A DNA stretch of 64,000 bases from Sphaeramia orbicularis (taxonomy: Eukaryota; Chordata; Actinopteri; Kurtiformes; Apogonidae). Each line of letters begins with the position of its first letter. The stretch's first letter is position 1. This document shows positions 17,501 through 27,550 of the stretch, piece by piece. The notes below the pieces were generated by a model, which did no database searches, was not told where the DNA came from, and saw nothing but the letters and a program-made list of their open reading frames with translations. The stretch lies in assembly GCF_902148855.1 (NCBI RefSeq), contig NC_043973.1:12572773-12636772 (forward strand). Direction: 5' to 3'. A program made the translations under genes and the position numbers.

Positions 17501-20500
17501 GGGGCTTCCAACACATCAACTTCAAGGCCTAAATACTCTCTTTCTGCTTAATATGTCCTACCCACTGAAAAGTGCAATTGGAATAAGATACTTGGGACGG
17601 TTGTGGCTCAGAGGATAGAGTGGGTCGCCCAATAACCAATGGGTTGGCAGTTCGAATCCCGCTCTGTCCTAGTCATGTGCTGTTGTGTCCTTGGTCAGGA
17701 CACCTTGCCTTGTGTATGAATGTTCCTTGGTGGTCGGAGGGGCGAATTGGCAGCCACACTTCCATCAGCTTGCCCCAGAACAGCTGTGGCTACAAACATA
17801 GTTTACCACCACCAGAGTGAGAATGTGAGAGTGAATGAATAATGGATCAATTATGTAAAGGCGCTTTGGGTGCCTTGAAAAGCACTATAGAAATGTAATC
17901 CATCATTATTATTATTATACTCTACTTTATTACCACTTCACCTGTTACTAGCCACAATGAGCCCGTTTCCATGACCATAAAAGTTCGATAACTGGGAGTA
18001 ATTGGATAACTGTAATAATCAGGTCTAACACATTTTATTTATTACTTATTTATTTACAGAAGAACAACTATTCAACCGTAATGGCATCAAGAAAAACAGT
18101 GACATCCCTCCTTCACTGCATTCTCCATGATACTTTTAAAATCATTAACAGAAATGAATATATATAGTGTTACAGTTTTTTGAAGATTATTCCACGACCA
18201 TGGTGCATGGTAGAAAAATGCTGTTTTTCCAAAGTCTGTCAGAACTCAGAGAACAGTCAAAAGCAACCACTTGGAGGAATGTAGATGGAAACTACTAGAA
18301 CTACATGCACTTCAGAAATGTCATAATTGAAAACCCTGGTTTAGATGCTCCAGTCCATTATCAGATTTCTTTCAGCGTACGTACATATATAGTGACGGTA
18401 GACTCAAACTTCCTGTTATTATCTTCCACTCACGTTTGATGACATAACTTCCGTTTCTATGATTTTAATTGTTTTTACACATGCACAGACGTAAAAGGAC
18501 AAAATAAATCAGATTAACCTGTATACATGCAGGAAGACATCAGAGTATTGGGGAGGAATCCAGGTGTGTTGATCTGATTTCTCATTATCAGATTACTGTT
18601 ATCTGATGACTAGAATAGAATAGAATAGAATCGATCTTTATTGTCACTGTCACAGGAACAATGAAAATTTGTTTAGCAGCAAAAAAAATTAGTGCAAAAA
18701 AAGACTGTATAAAAAATATCACACAAAAATGTAAGCACTGTCAAATGTTTATTGTTTATTGTTCATTCGCATGTATACAAGACAATAAAAGGACAATAAT
18801 AATAACAGTAAAAGACATTCCCGGGAAGCCAAAAACCAAAGTGGTTTATCGTGGGCCTCCCCAAAGACTTGAAATAAAAAAAGTATTTACAGTGTCTAAT
18901 ATGATATACAATCATAAATAAACAAAATTCATTAAAAGAAGGAAATAAGTCAAAAAACAGAAATAACTAAATACATCGTAAGCAGTGCACGTAGAAATAA
19001 ATAAGAATCGACAAAACTATGAAACGAAATTCAGAATGAAACTAATAAGTTATCTAACTGAGAAAAATGATAAATGAATCAAGAAGAGCAAACAGATCAG
19101 GTGAAAGTAGTGCTTGGATGTTCTATGAAATCCAGTTTTAAAAGTTTTTTGAATCTGGGTAAGAGCACACAGGTTTGCTGTGACTGGGTTAAATTGTTCC
19201 ATATGATGGGGCCCCTATACAGTATTGTAAATTGTTTCTGATTGGATTTTGTCATAATCGGTCTTAGTAGATTCCGCTGTCTTGTACTATGGTGATGAAT
19301 GTCTGAGTTGAACCAGAAGAAGCATATGATAAAATGAAATGATAAAGCATATGAGATTATCCTGTTTACATGGTCACTTAAATAATCTTATAACTCCAGA
19401 AATCGGATACTGATCAGAGTATTGGTGTGGATGTAAACGGGCTCAATGTTTCGGCTGATGGGCATATATTTACGTCCGCCTAGGAGGTTATGTTTTTGCC
19501 AGGGTTTGTTTGTTTGTTTGTTTGTTTGTTTGTCTGTTTGTCCGTTAGTGTGCAACATAACTCAAAAAGTTATGGACAGATTCTGATTAAATTTTCAGGG
19601 TTTGTTGGAAATGGGATAAGGAAGAAATGATTAAATTTTGGTGGTGATCGGGGGTGGGGGGGCCCACGGGGGGGCCACTGATCAGCCTTGGTGGAGGTCT
19701 GCGCTACTACTACTTCTACTACTACTTCTACTTTAGATTTTTTCCGGTGCAAGAGTCTCTGACGTCTTTGATGCAATTTTTACACCTCCATTTAATCATT
19801 TTTCTTGTATATTTTCTATCCTAACCTGCAATTGATGAAGCTCAGTGCCACAACTCACTCTGACAATGAGCCCTTTTCTCAGAAATTTGTCTTTTTCCTG
19901 CTTCTCACTGATGACATATCTCATCAGCGTCAACCTTGGAAGGTGTTGAAAAATGGAGGTTGTGGAGCAGAGGTGGGCTTGTATTGTTAGTTACCTCCGC
20001 CAAGGAGGTTATGTTTTTGCCAGGGTTTGTTTGTCTGTCTGTCTGTCTGTCTGTTTGTTTGTCTGTCTGTTAGTGTGCAACATAACTCAAAAAGTTATGG
20101 ACAGATTTTGATGAAATTTTCAGGGTTTGTTGGAAATGGGATAAGGAAGAAATGATTAAATTTTGGTGGTGATCAGGGGTGGGGGGGCCCACGGGGGGGG
20201 GGCACTGATCAGCCTTGGCGGAGGTCTGCGCTCTCTGAGTGCTTCTAGTTAACAAATGTTACTTTAATTTTTCAGGTTGTAAATCAGTGGGAAACAAATG
20301 GTACTCAAATGCCAAAACTCAAGAAACTTGAAGAATCAAGAACATCAGCACTACGCTTTTGTATGTGTTCTTTTCATTTTTTCATATTGTATAGTACAAA
20401 CCAAACTCAACATTTCACAACATACAGCATACTTAAAAGGCTTGTTTTGTTCTCCAAGTTGGCAGGCAGAAGTTCGTCAGAGAGGTGCTAAAGGCAACAC

Positions 20501-20751
20501 CTTTGGTCTGTGAGAGTGAAGGCAACACCAACACAGAGACGCTGCATTTCTACAAACCCTCAGTGATCGGCTGCACGCAAGAGAAACATAATAGTTCTGC
20601 AGTATGTGATGACAAGCATTATTGGCACAACTACAAAAAAAGGCAGCGTCAGGTTGAAAGGTGTGACACTGTTCATGAAAGCCCTCCGACCAAACGTTTG
20701 TCCTCTTTGGCTTTTTCAGCTGAGGACATGGACTTGTTGAACAGCTATTGA
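14548..20751 (+). CDS. lrrc42: Leucine-rich repeat-containing protein 42, 406 aa
   Basis: Seven coding exons close in phase: 14548-14939, 15018-15149, 15225-15343, 15424-15509, 15590-15703, 20276-20360 and 20459-20751. The start is the ATG at 14548 (MDSSPVYVREKGSLRR); the codon at 14536 is GTG, not ATG. Matches to remembered human LRRC42 include DHFIFTYNAEGSLRY, IDSLIGFPEQI-like VDSLVGFPEQIGDRLF, SLCLRNRF, TAPIRMMRKGL, TFDHSKCKTEGWAEQ and the C-terminal EDMDLLNSY. Leucine-rich repeats run from about residue 140 to 245. The human protein is 428 aa. Its biochemical function is poorly known; no enzyme motif is visible. Introns 1-4 are about 80 bp, whereas intron 5 is 4.57 kb and filled with transposons. 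An AATAAA lies at 20863-20868. Confidence 0.95.
16190..17340 (+). mobile_element. Degraded Tc1-like transposon split by a MITE
   Basis: The left part (about 16190-16471) carries CATCGATCAGCC, ACTGACAGGTGAAGTAATCA and GACTTTGACAAGGGCCAAAT, typical of a fish Tc1 family whose transposase begins with '..DFDKGQIV..'. The right part (about 17110-17340) carries GACTTAAAGGATCTGCTG, corresponding to the transposase C-terminus '..LQDLKDLL..'. The middle is deleted and interrupted by the element at 16476-17095. The reading frame is broken. It lies in lrrc42 intron 5. Confidence 0.8.
16476..17095. mobile_element. TTAA-flanked MITE inserted in the Tc1 copy
   Basis: TTAA occurs at 16472-16475 and 17096-17099. 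The termini TGGGGTCATATTTTGC and GCAAAATATCACTCC are imperfect inverted repeats. A second copy in the opposite orientation is at about 34532-35143. TTAA targets are known for piggyBac and Kolobok elements; which of the two cannot be told without a transposase. Confidence 0.85.
17594..17920 (+). mobile_element. tRNA-derived SINE
   Basis: The head reads GGTTGTGGCTCAGAGGATAG, a degenerate A box, and CAGTTCGAATCCCGC, a B box, as in RNA polymerase III promoters derived from tRNA. The tail reads GCGCTTTGGGTGCCTTGAAA and AGCACTATAGAAATGTAATC and ends in (ATT)n, a LINE-type 3' end. It is not a functional tRNA gene because the fold and acceptor stem are lacking. Confidence 0.85.
17958..19446. mobile_element. 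'GAGCC(C/T)GTTTACATGACC' palindromic element with internal retroposon inserts
   Basis: The outer termini GAGCCCGTTTCCATGACC and GGATGTAAACGGGCTC are inverted, matching the copies at about 54173-54755 and 54870-55970. Inside lies a reversed LINE 3' end beginning at 18607 with (AGAAT)n followed by GATCTTTATTGTCACTGTCA. Another AT-rich repeat occupies about 18735-19340. The boundaries of the inner pieces are approximate. Confidence 0.65.
19472..19705. mobile_element. 'CCTCCGCCAAGG' MITE copy
   Basis: It carries GGAGGTTATGTTTTTGCCAG, a (TTTG)n run, AGTTATGGACAGATTCTGAT and TTTGGTGGTGATCGGGGG, ending GGTGGAGGTCTGCGCT. It is followed by a short CTACTACTT microsatellite. It lies in lrrc42 intron 5 with a near-identical sister starting at 19992. 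Confidence 0.8.
19992..20249. mobile_element. 'CCTCCGCCAAGG' MITE copy next to lrrc42 exon 6
   Basis: The termini ACCTCCGCCAAGGAGG and CCTTGGCGGAGGTCTGCG are inverted. The interior matches the copies at 19472 and 23765. It ends 26 bp before the acceptor of the lrrc42 exon at 20276-20360, so the branch point and pyrimidine tract lie at or next to the element border. Confidence 0.85.
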
Positions 20752-20862
20752 GTAACGTACTCATATGCACGACGACCTACATTTACACTTAAAAGGACCA
20801 GAATGATGTCACACTCAGGAAGATCTTTTCTGGCTACATTGACTTTGTTATAGAGTTTTATA

Positions 20863-20868
20863 AATAAA
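20863..20868 (+). promoter_or_regulatory. Poly(A) signal of lrrc42
   Basis: AATAAA stands 112 bp past the lrrc42 stop codon, in TTATAAATAAAGTTCAG. It implies a short 3' UTR ending near 20890. Confidence 0.75.
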
Positions 20869-20951
20869 GTTCAGTATTACGCATTTGCCATTGTGCTTTT
20901 TATTTTTCTATGAAGCCCAGCAGATAAGTCATGATGTTGTTATTGATGATT

Positions 20952-22016
20952 TTAACCCATAAAGATTCAAACATCCACTGGTAACCAAATTCATTTCCTG
21001 TTGATCCACTACTCCTATCAATACATGCAAATAATTGGTGTAAAATACAGTTTGTCATCTTTTCATGGTCATCAGATATGACCCATTTGGACGTTCAGAG
21101 GCTCCTTAGTTACTGTGGAAAAACCATCATTTCTACAACATTGATTCACCAGTAAAACCCATGGAGTTGGATCAATGACAGTGGATGGGCACACTTGTTT
21201 TATGTTCAGTTAATGATATATTTTACTGAAAAACTAAATTTTTCTTCAGTTTTCTGTTATTGATATAAAACCCCTCAACTTTAATTTGAGCTTTTATGAA
21301 CATTTACATGATCAATACATTAACCCCTTCATGCATAGTGGTCACTACAGTGGACAGCTGTTCAAAGCTGTTCTCTTGTATATTTATGGATTTTGTTGTT
21401 TTATTTCCATATCAGCCAGTACAGTGGATATGCTTATGCATCATCCCATACACTGTAATTCACACCATTACTGTAAATTTGCTCTTCTAGATAAACCTGA
21501 TCTGCACTAACATGTTTGAGTGTAAAAAAAAAAAAATGCTATTTGTTATTGGACTGCAATTAACTGTTTTGTTTTTTTTAACAAAAAGTTTTTTTTTCGT
21601 TGTTGTTTTTTTTTTTTTGCATATTATCTCCATGCAGGTATGTTAAAATGTGAGAAAACATCAGATTAGCAGCATTAAACATGTTTTTATTTCATGATTT
21701 TCATGCAGTACATCAATAAATACATGTTTCTTTGCTTCTGGACATGTTTGCAACTCCATGAAAAATAGGTTTATAATTTTTTTTCTTTTTTTTTTTTTTT
21801 TCATGCCTTAAGAGAAATAAAAACACTCAGGAAAAAATATTTTGATTAAGGTTAGCAATATTCATGCATTAAAGGGTTAAATATAGGAAAATACCCGATT
21901 TTCACTTAAGAATACAAAATACATAGAATAATATTACATTAAGTGTTGATAAATCAATTATGAAAGGTTAAAAATAAGGAAAAATTCAAAAGTACCACTG
22001 GGTCTTTATGGGTTAA
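20952..22016. mobile_element. 'TTAACCCATAAAGACC' palindromic MITE, copy 1, carrying a nested MITE
   Basis: The left end TTAACCCATAAAGATTC and right end GGGTCTTTATGGGTTAA are inverted. The interior shares CATGGTCATCAGATATGACC and ACCCATGGAGTTGGATCAAT with 34047-35419, 52235-53382 and 58152-58686. It is interrupted at a TTAA by the element at 21324-21876; the uninterrupted equivalent is at 58152-58686. Confidence 0.85.
21324..21876. mobile_element. 'CCCTTTCATGCAT' TTAA-flanked MITE, copy 1
   Basis: The ends CCCCTTCATGCATAGTGG and TTCATGCATTAAAGGG are inverted, with TTAA on both sides (21320-21323 and 21877-21880). The second copy is at 60341-61214 in opposite orientation. The interior contains T-rich runs and a block reading GTGGTCACTACAGTGGACAG. 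Confidence 0.85.
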
Positions 22017-22496
22017 TAAAGCTTGAATAGAAGTGGGGTATGGAGTTTTCTGATCCTTTACTTTGGTAAAAGTACTAATATCACACTGAAAAGGCTCAAG
22101 CACAAGATAAAGGTTTGCATTCAAAACCTTTTTTAAGTAAAAGTATTCAAGTATTATCAGTAAAATGTGCTTAAAAGTAAAAGTAGTCACTATAAATTGA
22201 TCCCTGTCAGTGTTTTACTATATGTATGTTGCTGTATACTGTATATGTATACTTTTGGATTCATATTACTGCATATTACGTATAACACTGTTAAAATGAA
22301 AAGTGAAAAAGCAAAATGAAAATTTTACAACATTTTTAAAGTGACAATATTTAAGTGAGGTAAAAGTACCTCAAATCCAAGTGTATTCAGTATACTAGCT
22401 GTAATATTTGAGTGAACGTCTTCTTGAACATATGATTAATACCTTACATTAGTTTTTTTCTGTCATAAGGAAGTTGCATGGTGGTTCATTACTGTA

Positions 22497-23591
22497 ATGG
22501 TTTGTCTCTGTACACGCCCTCAGGCAATTCACTATCTGAGTAAAGATGTCAACAGGAGAAACAGTCACTCCAGTGTCACTTCTGTTCTTTGCAAATGGCT
22601 GCAGAACAACAACAAACTACTAAAGAGAATTTGGAGTTATCTAGTATTACCACCAGTCAGGTTGCAGTTGTTAACCGAACAGAAGACTTCCAGTTGCAGG
22701 TTTGATGGGTCGAGTTGCAGCTAAAGCTATTGCTGAGACTTCAGAATAAGAAAAAGAGGCTTACCTGGGCCATGAAACACCACCAGTGGACTACTGAAGA
22801 CTGGAAGAAGGTGTTATGGACTGATCAAACCTGCAACTGGAACTCCTCTCTTCACAGTTGAAACTGACACTTGCTTACTACGACCACTATCTTCACTGTG
22901 CTTGAAGCTGTTGTCCTGTGAGTCTCCTCTCACTCCAGCTGTTGACTGTCATAAACTTGTCTTCTGATTCTGTTGTTCTTTGGCTCTGCCAGACCTCTTC
23001 CTGTCAGCATGTCCTCCAGTTTCTGAGTGCCTTTGGATGGTGAAGGAAACTGGACTTACTGACACCTGGACTTTCTTGGACATTTCTCTGTTGGTCAGAC
23101 CTACATTTTTCAGTGTTCTGATGGTCTGTCTCTGTTCTATCGTTAATTGTCTTTTCCTCTTTTCCACATTTATAGTAACACACTACTTTCTGCAGTCCAA
23201 TACTGTTCAAATAATGCTCACAACGCTATGGTACCAAAGTGTGTTCCAACACTACTGTTATGCAGACAGAGGGGGTTGGAAGGAATTCAGAAATGCTGGG
23301 ACACCTGGAGGAACTGGTAGCACCAACTTTTGAGGCTTGATCAACCTCCATTGCTGCAGAACTGCTTTAAGTTGTTAACCCATTTCTTGTTCGCCTTTTT
23401 ATAAAATTCTGAAATGTACATTATTTTTCAGTTTTGTTTAACCTTACCTTTTTTTTTTTTTTTTTTTTTACCTCTGGCAGTTCACCACTTACCTTTGTAC
23501 CATTTCAAGCTGTTCATTGGACTTGAACTGCTTGAATTTCAATACAGAACTGGAAAAATTGGGGTGTTCTACAACTTTTGACCAGTAGTGT
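22497..23591. mobile_element. Two oppositely oriented Tc1 fragments meeting at a short inverted repeat
   Basis: On the minus strand (23167 down to about 22826) the translated sequence carries the Tc1 N-terminal helix-turn-helix (QLTIEQRQTIRTLKNVGL, then RHSETGGHADRKRSGR, then QVSVSTVK). On the plus strand (about 22640-22835) comes the following part of the same transposase (AGLMGRVAAK, then AMKHHQWTTEDWKKVLWTDQ in another frame). The two pieces meet at CCAGTTGCAGGTTTGAT (22691-22707) and its complement (22823-22839). The right terminus ACTTTTGACCAGTAGTGTA is present; no left terminus was found. It is a broken element. Confidence 0.8.
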
Positions 23592-23666
23592 ATATGGAAG
23601 TTTATTTCCAGAGACACATTCCACTTGCAATAACAGACTGTTCTCATCTAAGTATGGTGTTGAGTA

Positions 23667-24398
23667 TGTGGTGGAAAATTTACTTAATTTGTTGTGGAAA
23701 TGTTCAACTGATAACCCACACAAAGAGGAGAGAAAGTTAGAGTTAAAATAAATAAATGCATTTATTACCTCCGCCAAGGAGGTTATGTTTTTGCCAGGGT
23801 TTGTTTGTCTGTCTGTTTGTCTGTCTGTTAGTGTGCAACATAACTGAAAAAGTTATGGACAGATTTGGATGAAATTTTCAGGGTTTGTTGGAAATGGGAT
23901 AAGGAAGAAATTATTAAATTTTGGTGGTGATCGGGGGTGGGGGGGCCGATGGGGGGGGCCACTGATCAGCCTTGGCGGAGGTCTGCGCTCTCCGAGTGCT
24001 TCTAGTTGAGAAGTCAATCACAGAGAAACTCTGTAAGTGAAGTCTGATTAAACATGAGAATACTAAAGATTATATAGACCTAAAATCCAACCCCCTCATA
24101 CCCTGGTGACACCCAGATAACATCCCCATACGTATATCGTACCACTCCATGCCATCCCTTCCCATTCCATGTGGAAGAGGTCATATTGACCTCTTAACCC
24201 TAACCTTGTTTAAATCATATCTAGCGTGCAGGCGCCATCACCCATCTGCACATCCAGACATTTAGGTGTTTGGGTTTTAACTCAAGGCAAGAACTCCGTT
24301 CCTGGGTCGGGGGTGTTACAGAGTGGTAAACATCACACATAACAATGACTCAGCATGTACTAACAGTATGAAATATAAAAAGTTAATTTTCCACCACA
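23667..24398. mobile_element. Candidate solo LTR (retroviral-type retrotransposon fossil) holding a MITE
   Basis: The ends TGTGGTGGAAAATT and AATTTTCCACCACA are perfect 14-bp inverted repeats starting TG and ending CA. They are flanked by AGTA on both sides (23663-23666 and 24399-24402), as expected of an integrated LTR. No coding part accompanies it. The MITE at 23765-24006 lies inside, so the net LTR would be about 490 bp. A MITE of another superfamily is the alternative. Confidence 0.45.
23765..24006. mobile_element. 'CCTCCGCCAAGG' MITE copy inside the candidate LTR
   Basis: It has termini ACCTCCGCCAAGGAGG and CCTTGGCGGAGGTCTGCG, an interior GTGTGCAACATAACTGAAAA and a G-rich run. It is nearly identical to the 19992-20249 copy, which points to recent activity of this family. 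Confidence 0.85.
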
Positions 24399-24792
24399 AG
24401 TATCTGACTAAAGTGTTTCTCAACATAGTTAACCTTTGACCTTTAGGATAGAAATTGTTTTATCCTTGAGCAAAATGTCTAATGTGTTCATCCTTCAGTT
24501 TAAATGCCAAATTAAATTAGTCCCAAATCTGACCAAAACAAATAATCCTTGCGAGGTGTTCCTGTGATATCACATTCACAAAACTAAAGCTGACACTTGG
24601 CCTTTTGAAGTGTTACCTTATTATTTTAGATATTACACATTTGTGTGAAATGTTGTCGTAATTGGAGACTTAATTTTTGCCCCAAAACACATTTAGTGAG
24701 GTCAGTGACTATGACCTTCGACAACCAAATTCTAATCAGTTCACCTTCAACTCCAAGGGACAGGTTGTGGCAAATTTGAAGAAATGCTGTTA

Positions 24793-25563
24793 CAGGGTTC
24801 GTGCACATTTTTCCAAGGTCAAATTCGAGCACTTAAAGGTCATTTTCAGAATTTTCCTGTACTGCACCTTATCTCTAGGGTACAATACATATCTACTGAT
24901 TATTTTTTTCATTTTTTATCACAATGAAGTACATTGTATTACGCTAAAACATCTAAAATTATGTTTCATAACAGCAAAAAGTTTAGAACTTAACCTCCTA
25001 AGACCCACCTATGGGTTTTCTGTCCACATTTGTGGACAAGAGTTTCACAACTTTATACAAAAAAAAAAGAAAAGAAAACTGTCCACAACAAAGGACATTC
25101 CATAAAAATTAAAAAAACTGCATTTGATAAAAACTGTTGCATCATGATGTTTCCAATACAAGTATTTATTTAATAAAAAACAAAAAAAGCTTGTACTTTG
25201 CTGACATTTCCTGGGTCTCAGGAGGTTAAAGGAGAACAAAGTTTCATCCGAAAAAAGGGAAGCCACTTGGCATTCTTCAGACACTTGCACAAGAACCAAA
25301 GATTAAGATAAAATTTTACCTGGAGTCAACCTCTTTTTTGACCAAGTTTTATTTTTCAAAATCTATCACCTCTCTGTAAGTAGCTTTGGCTTAACATCTA
25401 ACCTGGTAGAGTTTATATTAAAAATAACTAAATCACATCACACAGTTATAACTGCAAGCACTTTCAAGCACTTAAATTAGAATTCAAGCACTTTTCAGAC
25501 CTTGAAAACACAACATTGAAATTCAAGCATTTTCAAGGATTTCAAGCACCTGTATGAACCCTG
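24793..25563. mobile_element. 'CAGGGTTCGTGCA' palindromic MITE with a nested TTAA MITE
   Basis: The left end CAGGGTTCGTGCACATTTTT and right end AAGCACCTGTATGAACCCTG are inverted and continue inwards with repeated CAAGCACTT-type motifs. The element at 24994-25225 is inserted inside. No transposase frame is seen. Confidence 0.7.
24994..25225. mobile_element. 'CCTCCTAAGACCC' TTAA-flanked MITE
   Basis: The ends CCTCCTAAGACCC and GGGTCTCAGGAGG are inverted, with TTAA on both sides (24990-24993 and 25226-25229). The same family appears at about 60689-60918 (CTCCTGAGACC to GGGTTTCAGGAGG). The interior repeats GTCCACATTTGTGGACA-type palindromes. Confidence 0.8.
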
Positions 25564-25620
25564 CCATCAGTCTGGATCCAAGTGAAATAAAAATACGACC
25601 TTGGAGATTATACTCTAAGG

Positions 25621-25822
25621 CACAGGTGTCAAACTCCGGTCCTCGAGGGCCAGTATCCTGCATGTTTTAGATGTTTCCCTCTTCCAGCACACCTGACGGT
25701 CGTTATCAGGCTTCTGCAGAGTTGGATGACAGGCTTATCATTTGAATCAGGTTTGTTGGAAGAGGGAAACATCTAAAACATGCAGGATACCGGCCCTCGA
25801 GGATCTGAGTTTGACACCCCTG
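25621..25822. mobile_element. Palindromic hAT-type MITE with perfect 8-bp target duplication
   Basis: CTCTAAGG at 25613-25620 is repeated at 25823-25830. The element is nearly a perfect palindrome: CACAGGTGTCAAACTCCGG and GGCCAGTATCCTGCATGTTT face ACATGCAGGATACCGGCC and GAGTTTGACACCCCTG. The 8-bp duplication and CAG-type ends indicate the hAT superfamily. A related copy is at 44294-44484. Confidence 0.9.
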
Positions 25823-26352
25823 CTCTAAGGTATTGTTGGTGTTCTCCTGAGGGGGTCTTCACCACTTTCTTCTCCCTTTTTCTTCCCCCTCCGCTTTCTT
25901 CTCCCCTTTTTAGAACATATCAAACCTAAACCGAACCACCACCATGCAACACCCAGCAGTAGAGCCCCTCTCTGTTTGGTCCCCTCTCCTCACACACACA
26001 CACACACACACACACATATAATGATGAATATGTAATCAGTATGTTTTTGTCTTGTCTTACTTGTTGTCTTTCACGTTTGGTTATGTTTTCAACAGCAGCC
26101 ACTTTGCTGGCTTGTACCAGTCTTGCCTTATGTCTGTTTTATCTCGTCCTGTCCCTGTACACTTTCGTCTATATGAGCCCTCCCTCTATGTATACGTATA
26201 CGAGCAAGAACGGATGAACATGTGAATATAAAGTTTGAGACTGTTACTTAAACACAAGCTGTAAGTTAAAAATAAAGTTGTCCTCCGAAGAGGGGGGGGT
26301 GATGGCGGGTAAAAAAAACCCAACAAAAAACAAAAAGTAACAGTAATCTAAG

Positions 26353-26832
26353 ATTACATTCAGACAGCAGGTCTTAGTGCACTATTCGGATTTTTTGGTC
26401 AAATCCAATTTTTTTGTGTGCTCATCATCACATTAAATGTGATTTCTATCGGTTTTGAGTATGGACTGAATGCGACCCTGAAGTGACCCGCATGAACAAA
26501 AGAGGTCCTGATGTAATACATGGCCACGCAGGCACACATTGTGTTTACATTAGTAAATGTGTTTTTCCTGCTGCTCCTCCTCCTGGGACGCAGAATTGTG
26601 ATGTTTGTCGCATTTCAATAACGTAAAGGTCGGATAAATGCAGACTGAAATTCAGACTGACGTCGTATTGCAAAATATCAGATACGTATTGGATTTAGGA
26701 CCACATATGAAAGTGGCCTGGGTCAGATTTGAAAAAAAAATCAGATTTGTGCTGTTCAAATATGGCACATATGGAAAAAACAAAAACAAAAATCGGATTT
26801 GGGCCACATTTGCCTGCAGTCTGAACGTAACC
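26353..26832. mobile_element. Palindromic MITE of unknown superfamily
   Basis: The left end TTACATTCAGACAGCAGGTC and right end GCCTGCAGTCTGAACGTAA are imperfect inverted repeats of about 18 bp. The interior has GGATTT and AAATCCGA-type blocks on both sides. The exact borders and target duplication are unclear. Confidence 0.6.
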
Positions 26833-27087
26833 TAATAGAAAAAGTAAGAACTCGAGATAAAGCATAACACAGGAGAAACAAATATTCTTTCATTCATTCT
26901 CTGAACCCACTTTATCCTCACTAGGGTCATGGGGGTCACTTGGAACCTATCCCAGCTACATAGGGGCGAAGGCGGGGTACAGAAACAAAATGTATCCTGC
27001 CTAAGTTTCAGACAGCATTGAGAACTGAACAGTTATGAGAGAAACAATTATAGACCTACAACAGTTTCAGATTAAAAGCATTAGAAT

Positions 27088-27093
27088 TTTATT
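27088..27093 (-). promoter_or_regulatory. Poly(A) signal of tmem59
   Basis: TTTATT on the plus strand gives AATAAA on the minus strand, about 460 bp past the tmem59 stop codon at 27551-27553. It would define a moderate-length 3' UTR. Confidence 0.65.
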
Positions 27094-27550
27094 GTAAAAT
27101 TCAGCATCATCTGGAAGTCACTGGCGTACAAACAGGAAGAGTGCGACATATTAGCACAATCTAGTTTACCAAAAGTCGAGGGTTTAGGCGAAACCAATAT
27201 CACTTCAAGTCACAAAGAGTTCATTTAAACATTGTTCAATAAAATAAGCACACCAAGTGGGATCTAAAGCGCACATCAAAATCGAAGTATAATCCCAGAA
27301 TCCTATTAGGCTGCCGTCACAATACTATAATGCCTCTGTTTTACCAATATACAGAAAAAAACTCTATCACTTCAGTTTTAAGAAGCTTCAAAAAAGGGAG
27401 ACGAGACATTATGTCAGGAAATAAAAAAAAACTACAAGTAGTTACCCCTGTTTAGACCACGAGCAGCACGGGCCTCGTACTGCAAGATACAAATCATCTA
27501 CAGATTACTGATCCAAGGAGGAGATCCCTTCTCTGCTACAGCTTTGGCTT

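Larger units (their letters stand above)
20869..27087. other. Gene-free, repeat-filled interval between lrrc42 and tmem59
   Basis: No exon with recognisable similarity or conserved splice structure was found on either strand. It holds the elements listed separately between 20952 and 26832, an unplaced repeat at about 22040-22200 resembling 50735-50870, T-rich low-complexity runs, and a (CA)n run at 25993-26016. This is where LDLRAD1 or HSPB11 might be expected from human gene order. Confidence 0.6.

Noticed and set aside
17594-17680. Possible tRNA gene
   Set aside because: A- and B-box-like motifs are present, but the LINE-like tail and missing acceptor pairing show a SINE.
25840-26300. Possible LTR or LINE 3' region with pyrimidine-rich tracts and (CA)n
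   Set aside because: No terminal repeats, target duplication or coding trace could be recognised, so no class was assigned.
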